DNA from: Megaustenia siamemsis
Lineage: Eukaryota; Mollusca; Gastropoda; Stylommatophora; Ariophantidae
Direction: 5' to 3'
Assembly: GCA_032433765.1 (NCBI GenBank)
Contig: JAVIAB010000124.1
Location: 75,634,119 to 75,698,118 of the forward strand
DNA length: 64,000 bases
Shown here: one piece after another, positions 38,251 to 48,292 of the stretch
How the letters are laid out: each line of letters opens with the position of its first letter
Numbering within the stretch: position 1 is the first letter of the stretch
Program-made: the position numbers and the translations under genes
The notes under the pieces: generated by a model
Databases searched by the model: none
What the model was told of the DNA's origin: nothing
What the model saw: only the letters and a program-made list of their open reading frames with translations

Positions 38251-38515
38251 ATTATTGTTCAATATTTGTTCAAAACAGGAGCCCCACAAAATTAAAAGTT
38301 CGATAACGTCTTGTGAACATTATAAGTTATTTTAAATTATGTTCATCTGCACACAGCGACTAATTGTGCTAGTTCTGTGTTGGTTGACTGATCCTCCCAT
38401 TCCACCAGAATATCGCTCTGCACTAGCAACACTGGTCTCCACTTCCAGTTCATACAGTCTAGATGCCATATATCTGCCTGATCCATTGGCTGTTTATCAG
38501 CTAATATTGCCGAAC

Positions 38516-38990
38516 AAGAAAAAGAATTCTTAAATGTTATATAGAGCCAGTCTTAACAAATGGATGTGAATCATGGACAATAGTACAACAGACAAGATAC
38601 TCACTGGAGGCTGTAGAAATGTGGTTTTACAGAAGAGTGTTGATAAAACCATGGACAGCTAAGAAGAGCAATGAAAACGTCCTGAAAGAAGCCAAAGCAA
38701 AAAGAGAGCTAATTTCCAGTATTAGGAAGAAACAATCTGCCCAGGTAATGAGAAGGGAAAAGCTGGAATATATTGTAACAGCTGGAATATATTGTAACAG
38801 CTGGAATATATTGTAACAACTAGGAACATTTAGGGACCAAGTGATAGGGGAAGCAAACAGAAAAGATACCAGACAGCTTAAGAGAATGGCTTAGCAGAAG
38901 GTCAACAACAGAAATTATAAATAACTGTCGAAATCGAAAGTTGTGGCGAGACATGATCACCTACGCCAGCAGGCACGGTACTTGATGATG
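38516..38990 (+). mobile_element. Nested 5'-truncated non-LTR insertion with 10 bp TSD
   Basis: A 475 bp plus-strand fragment encoding an RT C-terminus: CYIEPVLTNGCESWTIVQQ, VEMWFYRRVLIKPW, NENVLKEAKAKREL, then NRKLWRDMITYASRHGT, a stop and a GATGATGA tail. ATTGCCGAAC is duplicated exactly at 38506-38515 and 38991-39000. It contains a three-fold repeat of GCTGGAATATATTGTAACA around 38761-38818. It interrupts the minus-strand RNase H element. Confidence 0.92.
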
Positions 38991-39002
38991 ATTGCCGAAC
39001 CG

Positions 39003-40290
39003 GCCAGTCTGTCTTTTCTGTGGTTTTCCTCAACACCTGCATGGCTGGCCAGTCTATCTGCTCTGTGGTTGTCCTCAACACCAGCATGGCTGACCAGTCT
39101 ATCTGCTCTGTTGTTGCCCTCAACACCTGCATGGCTCTCCAGTCTATCTGCTCTGTCGTTGCCCTCAACACCAGCATGGCTGGCCAGTCTATCTGCTCTG
39201 TCGTTGCCCTCAACACCAGCATGGCTGGCCAGTCTATCTGCTCTGTCGCTGCCCTCAACACCAGCATGGCTGGCCAGTTTATCTGCTCTGTCGTTGCCCT
39301 CAACACCTGCATGGCTGGCCAGTCTATCTGATCTGTCGTTGCCCTCAACACCAGCATGGCTGGCCAGTTTATCTGCTCTGTCGCTGCCCTCAACACCAAC
39401 ATGGCTGGCCAGTATATCTGCTCTGTCGCTGCCCTCAACACCAGCATGGTTGGCCAGTTTATCTGCTCTGTCGCTGCCCTCAACACCAGCATGGCTGGCC
39501 AGTTTATCTGCTCTGTCGGTGCCCTCAACACCAGCATGGCTGGCCAGTTTATCTGCTCTGTCGTTGCCCTCAACACCAGCATGGCTGGCCAGTTTATCTG
39601 CTCTGTCGCTGCCCTCAACACCAACATGGCTGGCCAGTTTATCTGCTCGGTCGTTGAACTCAACACCAGCATGGCTGGCCAGTCTATCTGCTCTGTCGTT
39701 GCCCTCAACACCAGCATGGCTGGCCAGTCTATCTGCTCTGTTGTTGCCCTCAACACCAGCATGGCTCTCCAGTCTATCTGCTCTGTCGTTGCCCTCAACA
39801 CCAGCATGGCTGACCAGTCTATCTGCTCTGTCGTTGCCCTCAACACCAGCATGGCTGGCCAGTCTATCTGCTCTGTCGTTGCCCTCAACACCAGCATGGC
39901 TGGCCAGTCTATCTGCTCTGTCGCTGCCCTCAACACCAGCATGGCTGGCCAGTCTATCTGCTCTGTCGCTGCCCTCAACACCAGCATGGCTGGCCAGTTT
40001 ATCTGCTCTGTCGCTGCCCTCAACACCAGCATGGCTGGCCAGTCTATCTGCTCTGTCGCTGCCCTCAACACCAGCATGGCTGGCCAGTATATCTGCTCTG
40101 TCGCTGCCCTCAACACCAGCATGGCTGGCCATTTTATCTGCTCTGTCGCTGCCCTCAACACCAGCATGGCTGGCCAGTCTATCTGCTCTGTCGCTGCCCT
40201 CAACACCAGCATGGCTGGCCAGTTTATCTGCTCTGTCGTTGCCCTCAACACCAGCATGGCTGGCCAGTTTATCTGCTCGGTCGTTGAACT
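39003..40290. repeat. 45 bp minisatellite made from RNase H coding sequence, about 28 copies
   Basis: Each unit is 45 bp (15 codons) and on the minus strand encodes ASHAGVEGNDRADRL. This corresponds to the conserved RNase H segment GHAGVRGNERADRLAS that appears once in the related copy near 61.45 kb. The array is in frame with RNase H sequence at its 5' side (IIFKYVPSH) and 3' side (RLAGSA). Variation is limited to a few codons (GS, GN, EF or ET before DRAD; DRL/DKL/DIL). Open frames of 390-473 codons on both strands are by-products. Confidence 0.95.
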
Positions 40291-40511
40291 CAACACCTGC
40301 ATGGCTCGGGACATACTTGAAGATTATACTCTCTGTATTGACCCAGCCATTGACGATGAATTAGGCATGACTCTTCTTTGCGGATCATGTTCATTGATTC
40401 GTTCAGCACACATACGTAAGTATACCCTTGAGTATTCAATCAATCAAAAGCCTTCCTCACTGATTTTATTTCCATCATCAAACTACTGGTCGCCATTGCG
40501 TAGGCGCAGCT

Positions 40512-41030
40512 ATCCTCGTGACTAGTTCTGTCATTGAATAGAGCAGTGAATGCCAAGCACTCTGTTGATGGTGTACCATAGAACTATCTTCGTGACTAGT
40601 TCTGTCATTGAATAGAGCAGTGAATGCCAAGCACTCTGTTGATGGCGTACCACAGAACTATCCTCGTGACTAGTTCTGTCATTGAACAGAGCAGTGAATG
40701 CCAAGCACTCTGTTGTTGGCGTACCACAGAACTATCTTCGTGACTAGTTCTGTCATTGAACAGAGCAGTGAATGCCAAGCACTCTGTTGATGGCGTACCA
40801 CAGAACTATCCTCGTGACTAGTTCTGCCATTGAATAGAGCAGTGAATGCCAAGCTCTCTGTTGATGGCGTACCACAGAACTATCCTCGTGACTAGTTCTG
40901 TCATTGAACAGAGCAGTGAATGCCAAGCACTCTGTTGATGGCGTACCACAGAACTATCCTCGTGACTAGTTCTGCCATTGAATAGAGCAGTGAATGCCAA
41001 GCTCTCTGTTGATGGCGTACCACAGAACTA
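40512..41030. repeat. 74 bp minisatellite from RNase H N-terminal region, about 7 copies
   Basis: The 74 bp unit begins ACTATCCTCGTGACTAGTTC on the plus strand. On the minus strand it reads DSSVVRHQQSAWHSLL then CSMTELVTRI, matching the region around the first catalytic Asp of the same family (YTDRSVRRHQRSAWAFTA at about 61.77 kb). It lies immediately 5' of MATSSLMMEIKSVRKAF, its expected position in the domain. Since 74 is not a multiple of 3, each extra copy shifts the frame. Confidence 0.9.
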
Positions 41031-41310
41031 TCCGTCTTGACCAGCACGTCCAGATCACTGCACTTTTCACAGATGACAATATTCACTTTTGATACTACTT
41101 TTTTCACATACATGTAACCGATTTATGTTTCTTTGCAAGCTCTGTCGAATGTGGCAGTGCCAACGAAGAGGGTTTCAAGTTCTGGAGGAACAGGTATCCA
41201 TCCTGTCCCAGCAATAACATTAACTAGCTGATAGGTCGGTTTGACATATATGTAGCCTAGCATTGTCTCATGTGAGGGAACTGTTAAACAGGTCTGATAC
41301 AATAGATGTC

Positions 41311-41754
41311 TTTCTGCAAGTCGAAATTTGTGAGATCAGTGCAATTGTTTGTCCAAAAGTTGAAAGAAGAGCCAATTCAATATGTTAGAAGAGATATCCT
41401 TCTCTTTGTAGAAACACCTTTTAATGACGGATTAAATATATGTTGTTGATGTCAACATATTCCATAGATTGACCCTCTATCAATAAAGCTCCACCGCAAA
41501 TATTACACTCGTGTTTTTGATAAAATGTTGTTTAAGTGATTTTTGTTTAACCTGCACACAGCGTGCAAGTATGAAACAGAAACATGGCTAATTCATGCTC
41601 GCAAACATCACTATCATCGATGTTGTCAATGTGTTGATTTGATTTAACATTGAGCAGCGAATTACATCTCTCCAGCATTTTGGTAATATCGTGCTCTCCA
41701 CTGGATTGTCCCCAATGGAATCTTCCTACGTATTTTAAATCGGACATTTCTTGT

Positions 41755-41821
<67 letters not shown>

Positions 41822-42105
41822 CCCCCCCCTATAACAGCTTCTACTTATGATTCTTCTCTTGCTGTAATCATAATTTATGGTTTGGCTATGTTGATTTACA
41901 TCGTATATGAGGTGCTTGAGGAAGATAACAAAACACAAGGACAGATAGCGTATCAAATGTTAGAATCAGAGAGCGAATTACAAGAAGACATCGGAATTAA
42001 ACCATGTCTGGAAAAAATATATATACACACACGCGCGCGCAGCACACACACGCACACTACAAATGAAATGTGACATTTAGAATGAAACCAGAACAAATGT
42101 CATCA
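41311..42105. other. Unique region with long (CT)n microsatellite
   Basis: No gene recognised. A (CT)n tract of about 60 bp at 41757-41818 is followed by a C9 run. A short (CA/CG)n stretch lies near 42025-42060. The open frames crossing the CT tract are low-complexity. Confidence 0.6.
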
Positions 42106-42109
42106 AGAA

Positions 42110-42205
42110 TATTCTATCTAACAACATCAAAATAGAGGCAAAGAGGAAGACCAAGGAAAAGATGGAAACATGGTATAAAAGACATATGCAAAGACGAAAA
42201 CATTT
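42110..42205 (+). pseudogene. Possible RT C-terminal scrap
   Basis: The plus strand reads RQRGRPRKRWKHGIKDICKD, resembling the RGRPRKRW segment near the C-terminus of the families at 5.8 and 54 kb. Only about 30 residues support it. Confidence 0.4.
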
Positions 42206-42224
42206 TCTCTTTTAACAGCAACTA

Positions 42225-42480
42225 GGTACGCCAAAGAAAGACGTTCAATTATTAACAGTTGTTTCTTAGGAGCTCCCTTTTTGTGTTGGCCTCTTTGCGA
42301 ATTTCCTCATTGGTCCTTTTAGCTGCCCAGGGAACTTTCAAGATTCTTCTGAGAAATCTCATCTGTGTGGCATGTAATCGTCTTTTCATTTGCTTGTCTA
42401 CAGGTCATGATTGGCTTCCATAGGTCAGAATTGGATGTATATAGCAGCGATGAACTCATGCATCACCAGCTAGATAAAAG
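42225..42480 (-). pseudogene. Non-LTR RT C-terminal fragment
   Basis: The minus strand encodes RLHATQMRFLRRILKVPWAA, then KRTNEEIRKEANTKRELLRN. This is the FEMxxxRRILxxxW...TNEExxxxAxxKREL block of non-LTR reverse transcriptases. No palm motif remains, and the ends are not resolved. Confidence 0.7.
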
Positions 42481-42606
42481 AAGAAGAATATTTGCGTAGT
42501 TTATTCTTTACTTGTTATTAGAGTTTATTTTCTACTGTTGCAGTGAGTACATTGTCATTTTGTGATATCACTTTCAGGATGTTACAATCAAATGAACCGC
42601 GTGTTT

Positions 42607-42728
42607 TATTTGTGTGTGTGTGTGTGTGCGCGTGTGTGTGTGCGCGTGAAGAGACAGAGAGAGATTGTAACAGAAAACTACAGTTTATTTTAAAAATGAG
42701 AAGGGGAAAGCAAACTAACTTAGCATTG

Positions 42729-42770
<42 letters not shown>
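42607..42770. repeat. (TG)n and (GA)n microsatellites
   Basis: TG/CG-rich dinucleotide run at about 42609-42649 and a (GA)n run at about 42733-42770, which directly abuts the 20 bp array. Confidence 0.9.
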
Positions 42771-42774
<4 letters not shown>

Positions 42775-43570
42775 ACTGTCACTACATGTGTCTCACTGTC
42801 ACTACTTGTATCTCACTGCCACTACTCGTATCTCACTGCCACTACTCGTATCCCACTGCCACTACTCGTATCTCACTGCCACTATTCGTATCTCACTGCC
42901 ACTATTCGTATCTCACTGCCACTACTCGTATCTCACTGCCACTATTCGTATCTCACTGCCACTACTCGTATCCCACTGCCACTATTCGTATCTCACTGCC
43001 ACTACTCGTATCTCACTGCCACTATTCGTATCTCACTGCCACTACTCGTATCTCACTGCCACTATTCGTATCTCACTGCCACTATTCGTATCTCACTGCC
43101 ACTATTCGTATCTCACTGCCACTATTCGTATCTCACTGCCACTACTCGTATCTCACTGCCACTACTCGTATCTCACTGCCACTATTCGTATCTCACTGCC
43201 ACTACTCGTATCCCACTGCCACTATTCGTATCTCACTGCCACTACTCGTATCTCACTGCCACTATTCGTATCTCACTGCCACTACTCGTATCTCACTGCC
43301 ACTATTCGTATCTCACTGCCACTATTCGTATCTCACTGCCACTATTCGTATCTCACTGCCACTATTCGTATCTCACTGCCACTACTCGTATCTCACTGCC
43401 ACTATTCGTATCTCACTGCCACTACTCGTATCCCACTGCCACTACTTGTATCTCACTGCCACTACTCGTATCTCACTGCCACTATTCGTATCTCACTGCC
43501 ACTACTCGTATCTCACTGCCACTACACGTATCTCACTGCCACTACTCGTATCTCACTGCCACTACTCGTA
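42771..43570. repeat. 20 bp minisatellite, 40 copies, no length change
   Basis: Unit ACTACTCGTATCTCACTGCC repeated for 800 bp without a single insertion or deletion. Variation is nearly confined to C/T at two sites (ACTACT/ACTATT and TCTCAC/TCCCAC). A 240 bp block of twelve units (42921-43160) is repeated exactly at 43161-43400. Three units equal 20 codons, so several frames stay open (332 and 367 codons), but these are not genes. Confidence 0.97.
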
Positions 43571-44402
43571 TGCCACTGTCAATGTGGCAACATCACTATT
43601 AGGGTGGTTTCCTCAATATCTGTCAAGGGGATGGCTTGCACATTAAGTGTATGCATCTCCTGTCATTTCACGAAAATGTTTGATGGAATCACGGTCTGTC
43701 TAGGCCCGCCTTCTACACTAGTTCTAGGAGACAGACCATGGCATTGCGAAAGTACTTGCTCATTTTTCTTAGTGAGTCTGCAATGACATGCCAACGGCCG
43801 TTCAACCTTCGCTCTCCTCATACTTCCTCCTCAGTGCAGGTAGATAGACCCTCAGTTATTGAAGGGCACCGCCTCACCTGTCATACCTGTGGTGATGCAT
43901 CGTATCACGTTTGTATCCGGCCATTTCGTCTTCTGTATTAATCCACTCATCTTATCTCTGAATGGCACTAGATACAGCTGCATGTGGCATATTTTATTGC
44001 GATTAAGATACCTCGCTTTCTGTCTTTGCGCTTACGCGCACACAATCTTTATCACCCGTCTGCTCTTTCACTTACTCTGTCTCTTCATCACATTTCTATT
44101 TCTCTCTCATCTCACTACACATCTATCTTTCTTTATTTTTCCTTTCTAGTCTACGTTTTTTTTCTATTTAGCTCTCTCAATTTCTCTTGTATTTTTTTCC
44201 TTCTCATTTTGCGTTATATTTGTAAATTTCACTTGCTTTTGTCACTTATATTATCACTGTTACCACTTTGTTTGTTTGTTTGTTTCTTTCTTTCTTTCTT
44301 TAACTTTAAAAACTTATTTACGTTTATGTTATCGCACTCTCTCTTCTATCTTAAACTATTGTCTCCTCACATACTTCTTTCGCATTATCTTATTTTTTTC
44401 CT

Positions 44403-44452
<50 letters not shown>

Positions 44453-44852
44453 ATTACCTAACTTTCTTTCACTCATTTCTCTCGCACAATCTTATTTCTT
44501 TGCCCAACCTTCCTTTACCACATTGTTGCCTGATCGTCCTCATCAATATTCCGCTTGAATTGGCTGTGCAATTCATTATTAATGACACCTCACTGGCAAC
44601 TTCCATTTCTCCTGTTTTCTTAATCAAGTCGACATTGTAGGAGAGGTGTAGCTGTATTGAATGTGTTTACTGTGTGCACTCTTTTATTAGCCGCCTAGTG
44701 ATATCTGTCTGGCACGACCTGTAGACCTTCTTGCTGTAATGATGTCAGTGTCTGCTCGGAATGCGATATTTGGAAACGCGACTGGATATGTCTCACAAAC
44801 ACGTTGTACAAGGCGATTCAATGGTGAGGTCTTGGAGGCTCGCCACGAGCCT
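43571..44852. other. Unique region, strongly pyrimidine-rich in second half
   Basis: 43571-44000 is ordinary single-copy sequence with no recognised gene. 44070-44500 is T/C-rich, with (TTTC/TTTG)n near 44266-44300 and (CT)n at about 44404-44450. The 218-codon frame at 43984-44640 is a translation of this tract. Confidence 0.6.
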
Positions 44853-45845
44853 TCTGGCCAACCAGTCTGTGTGTTTCAAGGGTTGCTGGCCAACCAGTCT
44901 GTATGTTTCCAGGGCTTCTAGCCAGCCAGTCTGTATGTTTCCAAGTCTGCTGGCCAACCAGTCTGTAGGTTTCCAAGTCTGCTGGCCAATCAGTCTGTAT
45001 GTTTTAAAGACTACTGGCCAACCAGTCTGTATGCTTCCAGGGCTTCTAGCCAGCCAGTCTGTATGTTTCCAAGTCTGCTGGCCAACCAGTCTGTAGGTTT
45101 CCAAGTCTGCTGGCCAATCAGTCTGTATGTTTCAAAGACTACTGACCAACCAGTCTGTATGTTTCCAAGTCTGCTGGCCAACCAGTCTGTATGTTTCAAA
45201 GACTGCTGGCCAACCAGTTTGTATGTTTCCAGGGCTACTGGCCAGCCAGTTTGTATGTTTCCAGGGCTACTGGCCAGCCAGGCTGTATGTTTCCAGGGCT
45301 ACTGGCCAACCAGTCTGTATGTTTCCAGGGCTACTGGCCAGCCAGGCTGTATGTTTCCAGGGCTACTGGCCAACCAGTCTGTATGTTTCCAGGGTTACTG
45401 GCCAACCAGTCTGTATGTTTCCAGGGCTACTGACCAGCCAGTCTGTATGTTTCCAGGGTTACTGGCCAACCAGTCTGTATGTTTCCAGGGCTACTGACCA
45501 GCCAGTCTGTATGTTTCCAGGGCTACTGGCCAACCAGTCTGTATGTTTCCAGGGCTACTGGCCAACCAGTCTGTATGTTTCCAGGGCTACTGGCCAGCCA
45601 GGCTGTATGTTTCCAGGGCTACTGACCAACCAGTCTGTATGTTTCCAGGGCTACTGGCCAACCAGTCTGTATGTTTCCAGGGCTACTGGCCAACCAGTCT
45701 GTATGTTTCCAGGGCTACTGGCCAGCCAGGCTGTATGTTTCCAGGGCTACTGGCCAGCCAGTCTGTATGTTTCCAGGGCTACTGGCCAACCAGTCTGTAT
45801 GTTTCCAGGGCTACTGGCCAGCCAGTCTGTATGTTTCCAACATGC
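44853..45845. repeat. 32 bp minisatellite, about 31 copies
   Basis: Unit GGCCAACCAGTCTGTATGTT then TCCAGGGCTACT. The first 350 bp contain more diverse subtypes (AAGTCTGCT, AAAGACTACT, AGGGCTTCTA), and the rest is homogeneous. GGCCAACC and GGCCAGCC subtypes alternate irregularly. Confidence 0.96.
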
Positions 45846-46141
45846 TGGACGTATGGACGAATTAGTATTCTAGTGCCCATATTTGTTGAACACTACTGGT
45901 GTCGTTTACTAGCGCGGTTAGCATTACGCCAATACCGGCTTTCTTTCTCAGGAAAAACAAAACAAATAATGAGCAGTACAAGCCGGGTAATCATTGAGAC
46001 CGTCGCTTGATATCGAGTCCGAGCAGTTATCTTCAGCAGATCGTGAATGCACCAAACACTGCTCAGTCGCGGCTCCTCTGTTTGGCTCACTCTGACTCCA
46101 GCTATTGCATCTCTGTGGATAGTTTTTGGCTTATGAAATTC

Positions 46142-46940
46142 ACCATCATCGAGTGCCGTCTCCGCATCGAATTTTGGCTACCGTGGAGCGCGATTCCACT
46201 CTGTCTCTTGTTTCAATAGTGCAGGTTGTCATAGGCTGACTTGTCCATCTTTTGATGTTACTCGTCCATGTAAGTCTTGGTCTGCCTCAGCCTCTTTTAC
46301 CCTGTATTTTCCCCTCCAGGATTACTTTTAGTAGGCTGTTGTGTCTTTTAACATAGCTCAAAAATAGCATTTGTCTTGTTTGAATTGTGTTTAGTAGTTC
46401 TCTTTTCATTTTTAGTTGTTTTAAGACTTCATCGTTTGTTTTCTTTTCTTGCCATCCAATTCTTCTTAATCTTCTATAAATCCACATTTCAAATGCCTCA
46501 ATTTTCTGCTGTTTTCTTGTCTAATGTCCATGTTTTTGCCCCAACCAGGAATGTTGAGAAGATATAACATGTTTTACTATTCTTAGTTTTAGTCCTGGTG
46601 TTATTTGTTTTGATGTTTGTATATTTTTCATGGCACTAAAATTACCTTTTTGTCGATCTTATTATTTTTTTAACATTTCACTTGTACATTTCCCATCACT
46701 GCTTATATATAGTATGCCCAACGAAGTTGTAGGTCTGAACTGTATCCAGGTCTATTCCTTCAACTTTAGTATCCAATTGTAGGTTTTGAGTATCTTTGTT
46801 TATGACCATAGTTTTAGTCTTTTTGATATTCATATCTAATCCATATTTTGTGTTTGTCATGTTTATTCCATGAATTAATTGTTGTAGATGTTTATCATTT
46901 TCTGCTAGTAGTACAATATAATCAGCATGATGACATTGCT
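46142..46940 (-). mobile_element. 5'-truncated non-LTR retrotransposon, ~25 bp TSD
   Basis: The minus strand encodes, in order, a decayed palm motif (near HADYIVLLAEN at about 46910), MNIKKTKTMV, a degraded YLG.TI region, FEMWIYRRLRRIGWQEKKTN, LKQLKMKRELLNTIQTRQM, EGKIQGKRG and the GCGGAGACGGCACTC 3' end with a short GAT tail. It is the same family as 59825-61110. The flanks GGATAGTTTTTGGCTTATGA (46117 onward) and GGATAGTTTTTGGCTATTGA (46941 onward) form an imperfect duplication of about 25 bp. Frameshifts and stops throughout show it is older than the copies with perfect duplications. Confidence 0.88.
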
Positions 46941-47157
46941 GGATAGTTTTTGGCTATTGAAATCCAACTTGGGTTTATTCAGATCAGATGCGTTATGCGC
47001 GTGCATATCAACGGGTGATAACTGAAATCAAGCGACAGTCAGTGCTCGTGAGTGCGTACGGGCGCTAACTTGAATGCATGCGCACGTAAACTAAATGTTA
47101 CACGCATGCCTTGTGACGGCACATGCTATTGGGCGCTGACTCACACTTCCTAATCTA

Positions 47158-48292
47158 TAGCTCGTTTCAAATCACGTGCCCAACTTCAAAACGCTATTAC
47201 TCAGTAACCGTTTGTTAAAAACTGTTGAAATTTTCCAAATGTTATTAGAATGCAAAAGACCCTTTAAATGTATATTTAACAAATATCTTGCAGCTGCAGT
47301 TTTCTTAAAGCGGCGAATTTCTTTGACGTTTGTCAAAATTGTAAATTGTGAACCCCTAAATAATAGAAATTACCGTAGTTGCTGGTCTATGATTAATTTT
47401 CACTAGGTAAAGCCGTGGCCGTAATGGGAAATAACCTAATAAGACAAAACACCAGGAGAATTATTGTCTTCTCAGTTCGAGGACGGACGATAATATCAAG
47501 GTATACCTGTATGTCCAATTTTCATAGTTGTGTGGTCCTGAAAAGGACCGTTTGTTGAACTAATTTAAGGTAATATAGGGGCCAACATTGTGAGGGCTAT
47601 ATACTTTCATTCTGAATCAGACGAGTCTAAAAGATTAATAACTGTTTGGGGTTGAACATTCCAAAAACCATCATTTTTCCAATATTCCTCTTCCTGTTTT
47701 AAGACGTGGTCTTCACATTTAGCCCAATAATCTTTGTCTATATTTAATAAAGCGAGATTAGCAAGAGTCTTTACATCGCATATTTTGAATGTTGTATTTT
47801 CATCTGCCACTTGTCCTTTTAATTTTGCCCAGATTAGTTCTATTGGATTTAAATGAGCATGGTAAGGTGGCAGCCTCAAACTTATATGACCGTGCTTTTG
47901 GATAATCTTATCTATTTGAAAAATCTTTGTCCTTTGTTTTTGCTTTACTAGAGATAGTAATTCAGGTTTTAAGTACATGTTATTAAATTGTATGTGCTCC
48001 TTTGTGAGCCATATCTTAAAAGCATCTTTTGTACTGGATGACGTCGGGACTTTATCTTCAAGTGCAACAATGTTGTGGTACGCTGCATTGTCCATTATTA
48101 GGCAAGATGGTCGATCTAGTGATGGGAGAACATAATTTTCAATCCAATGTCTAAATATGTGACCATTCATCTCAGAGTGATAATCCCGATTGTCTATGGA
48201 TTTTGAAAGAAAAATGAGCTCTGCATTCTGTATTAGTCCATGTTGTCGACTACCTGCATGAGCAATTATCAAGCGCTGTCCTTTGCTGCTAG
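47158..48292 (-). pseudogene. Tc1/mariner-type transposase, copy 2, 3' half only
   Basis: Minus strand. The residues from about IPSSKGQRLIIAHAGS to LLDSSDSE form an open frame (stop at 47607) strongly similar to copy 1, including CLIMDNAAYHN and LNPIELIWAKLKG with the same 83-residue spacing. The N-terminal half, including the first catalytic Asp (YLDETW), is absent: the frame runs directly into the minisatellite at 48293. The right inverted repeat is at 47158-47180 (TAGCTCGTTTCAAATCACGT, 14 of 23 positions shared with copy 1), next to TA at 47156-47157. A conserved 28 bp block at 47299-47326 lies 141 bp from the element end, as in copy 1. The element is dead, but the remaining frame is free of stops. 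Confidence 0.9.
47534..47549 (-). promoter_or_regulatory. Histone-type 3' stem-loop after transposase copy 2
   Basis: On the minus strand the sequence is AAACGGTCCTTTTCAGGACC followed by ACACA. It folds into a perfect 6 bp stem with a TTTC loop. This fits the metazoan replication-dependent histone mRNA stem-loop (GGYYYU-UUUC-ARRRCC, A-rich 5' flank, ACCA/ACA 3' flank). It starts 57 nt after the transposase stop, the usual spacing for histone genes. No histone coding sequence is seen upstream and no clear purine-rich downstream element is visible. Function is inferred from sequence only. Confidence 0.7.

Larger units (their letters stand above)
38338..41310 (-). pseudogene. Non-LTR retrotransposon RNase H region with two internal minisatellites
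   Basis: A minus-strand copy of the retrotransposon family also found at 61119-64000. In order from 41310: GTGWIPVPPELETLF (pre-RNase H linker, compare EEWIPVPTSFKGTF at about 61.9 kb), VKTDSSVVRHQQ (first catalytic Asp region), the 74 bp array, MATSSLMMEIKSVRKAFD, YVCVLNESMNMIRKE, HRQWLGQYRESIIFKYVPSH, the 45 bp array of HAGVEGNDRADRLAS, then RLAGSA. After a nested insertion it continues with ADKQPMDQADI and VNQHRTSTISR near 38340. Reading across the nested insertion keeps frame. At least one stop (after KAFD) is present. The upstream endonuclease and RT are missing. The intact-order copy at 61 kb has both RNase H motifs only once, so the arrays formed after the element was in place. Confidence 0.9.

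Noticed and set aside
38943..40364. 473-codon plus-strand frame over the 45 bp array as a gene
   Set aside because: The meaningful frame is on the minus strand, where the unit matches RNase H. The plus-strand frames are its shadows.
43984..44640. 218-codon open frame as a membrane protein
   Set aside because: The hydrophobic, Ser/Leu/Phe-rich translation is what a T/C-rich simple-sequence tract gives.
47400..47610. Histone gene upstream of the stem-loop at 47534
   Set aside because: The sequence before the stem-loop is the transposase C-terminus and a short untranslated stretch. No H2A, H2B, H3, H4 or H1 C-terminal sequence can be read in any frame.
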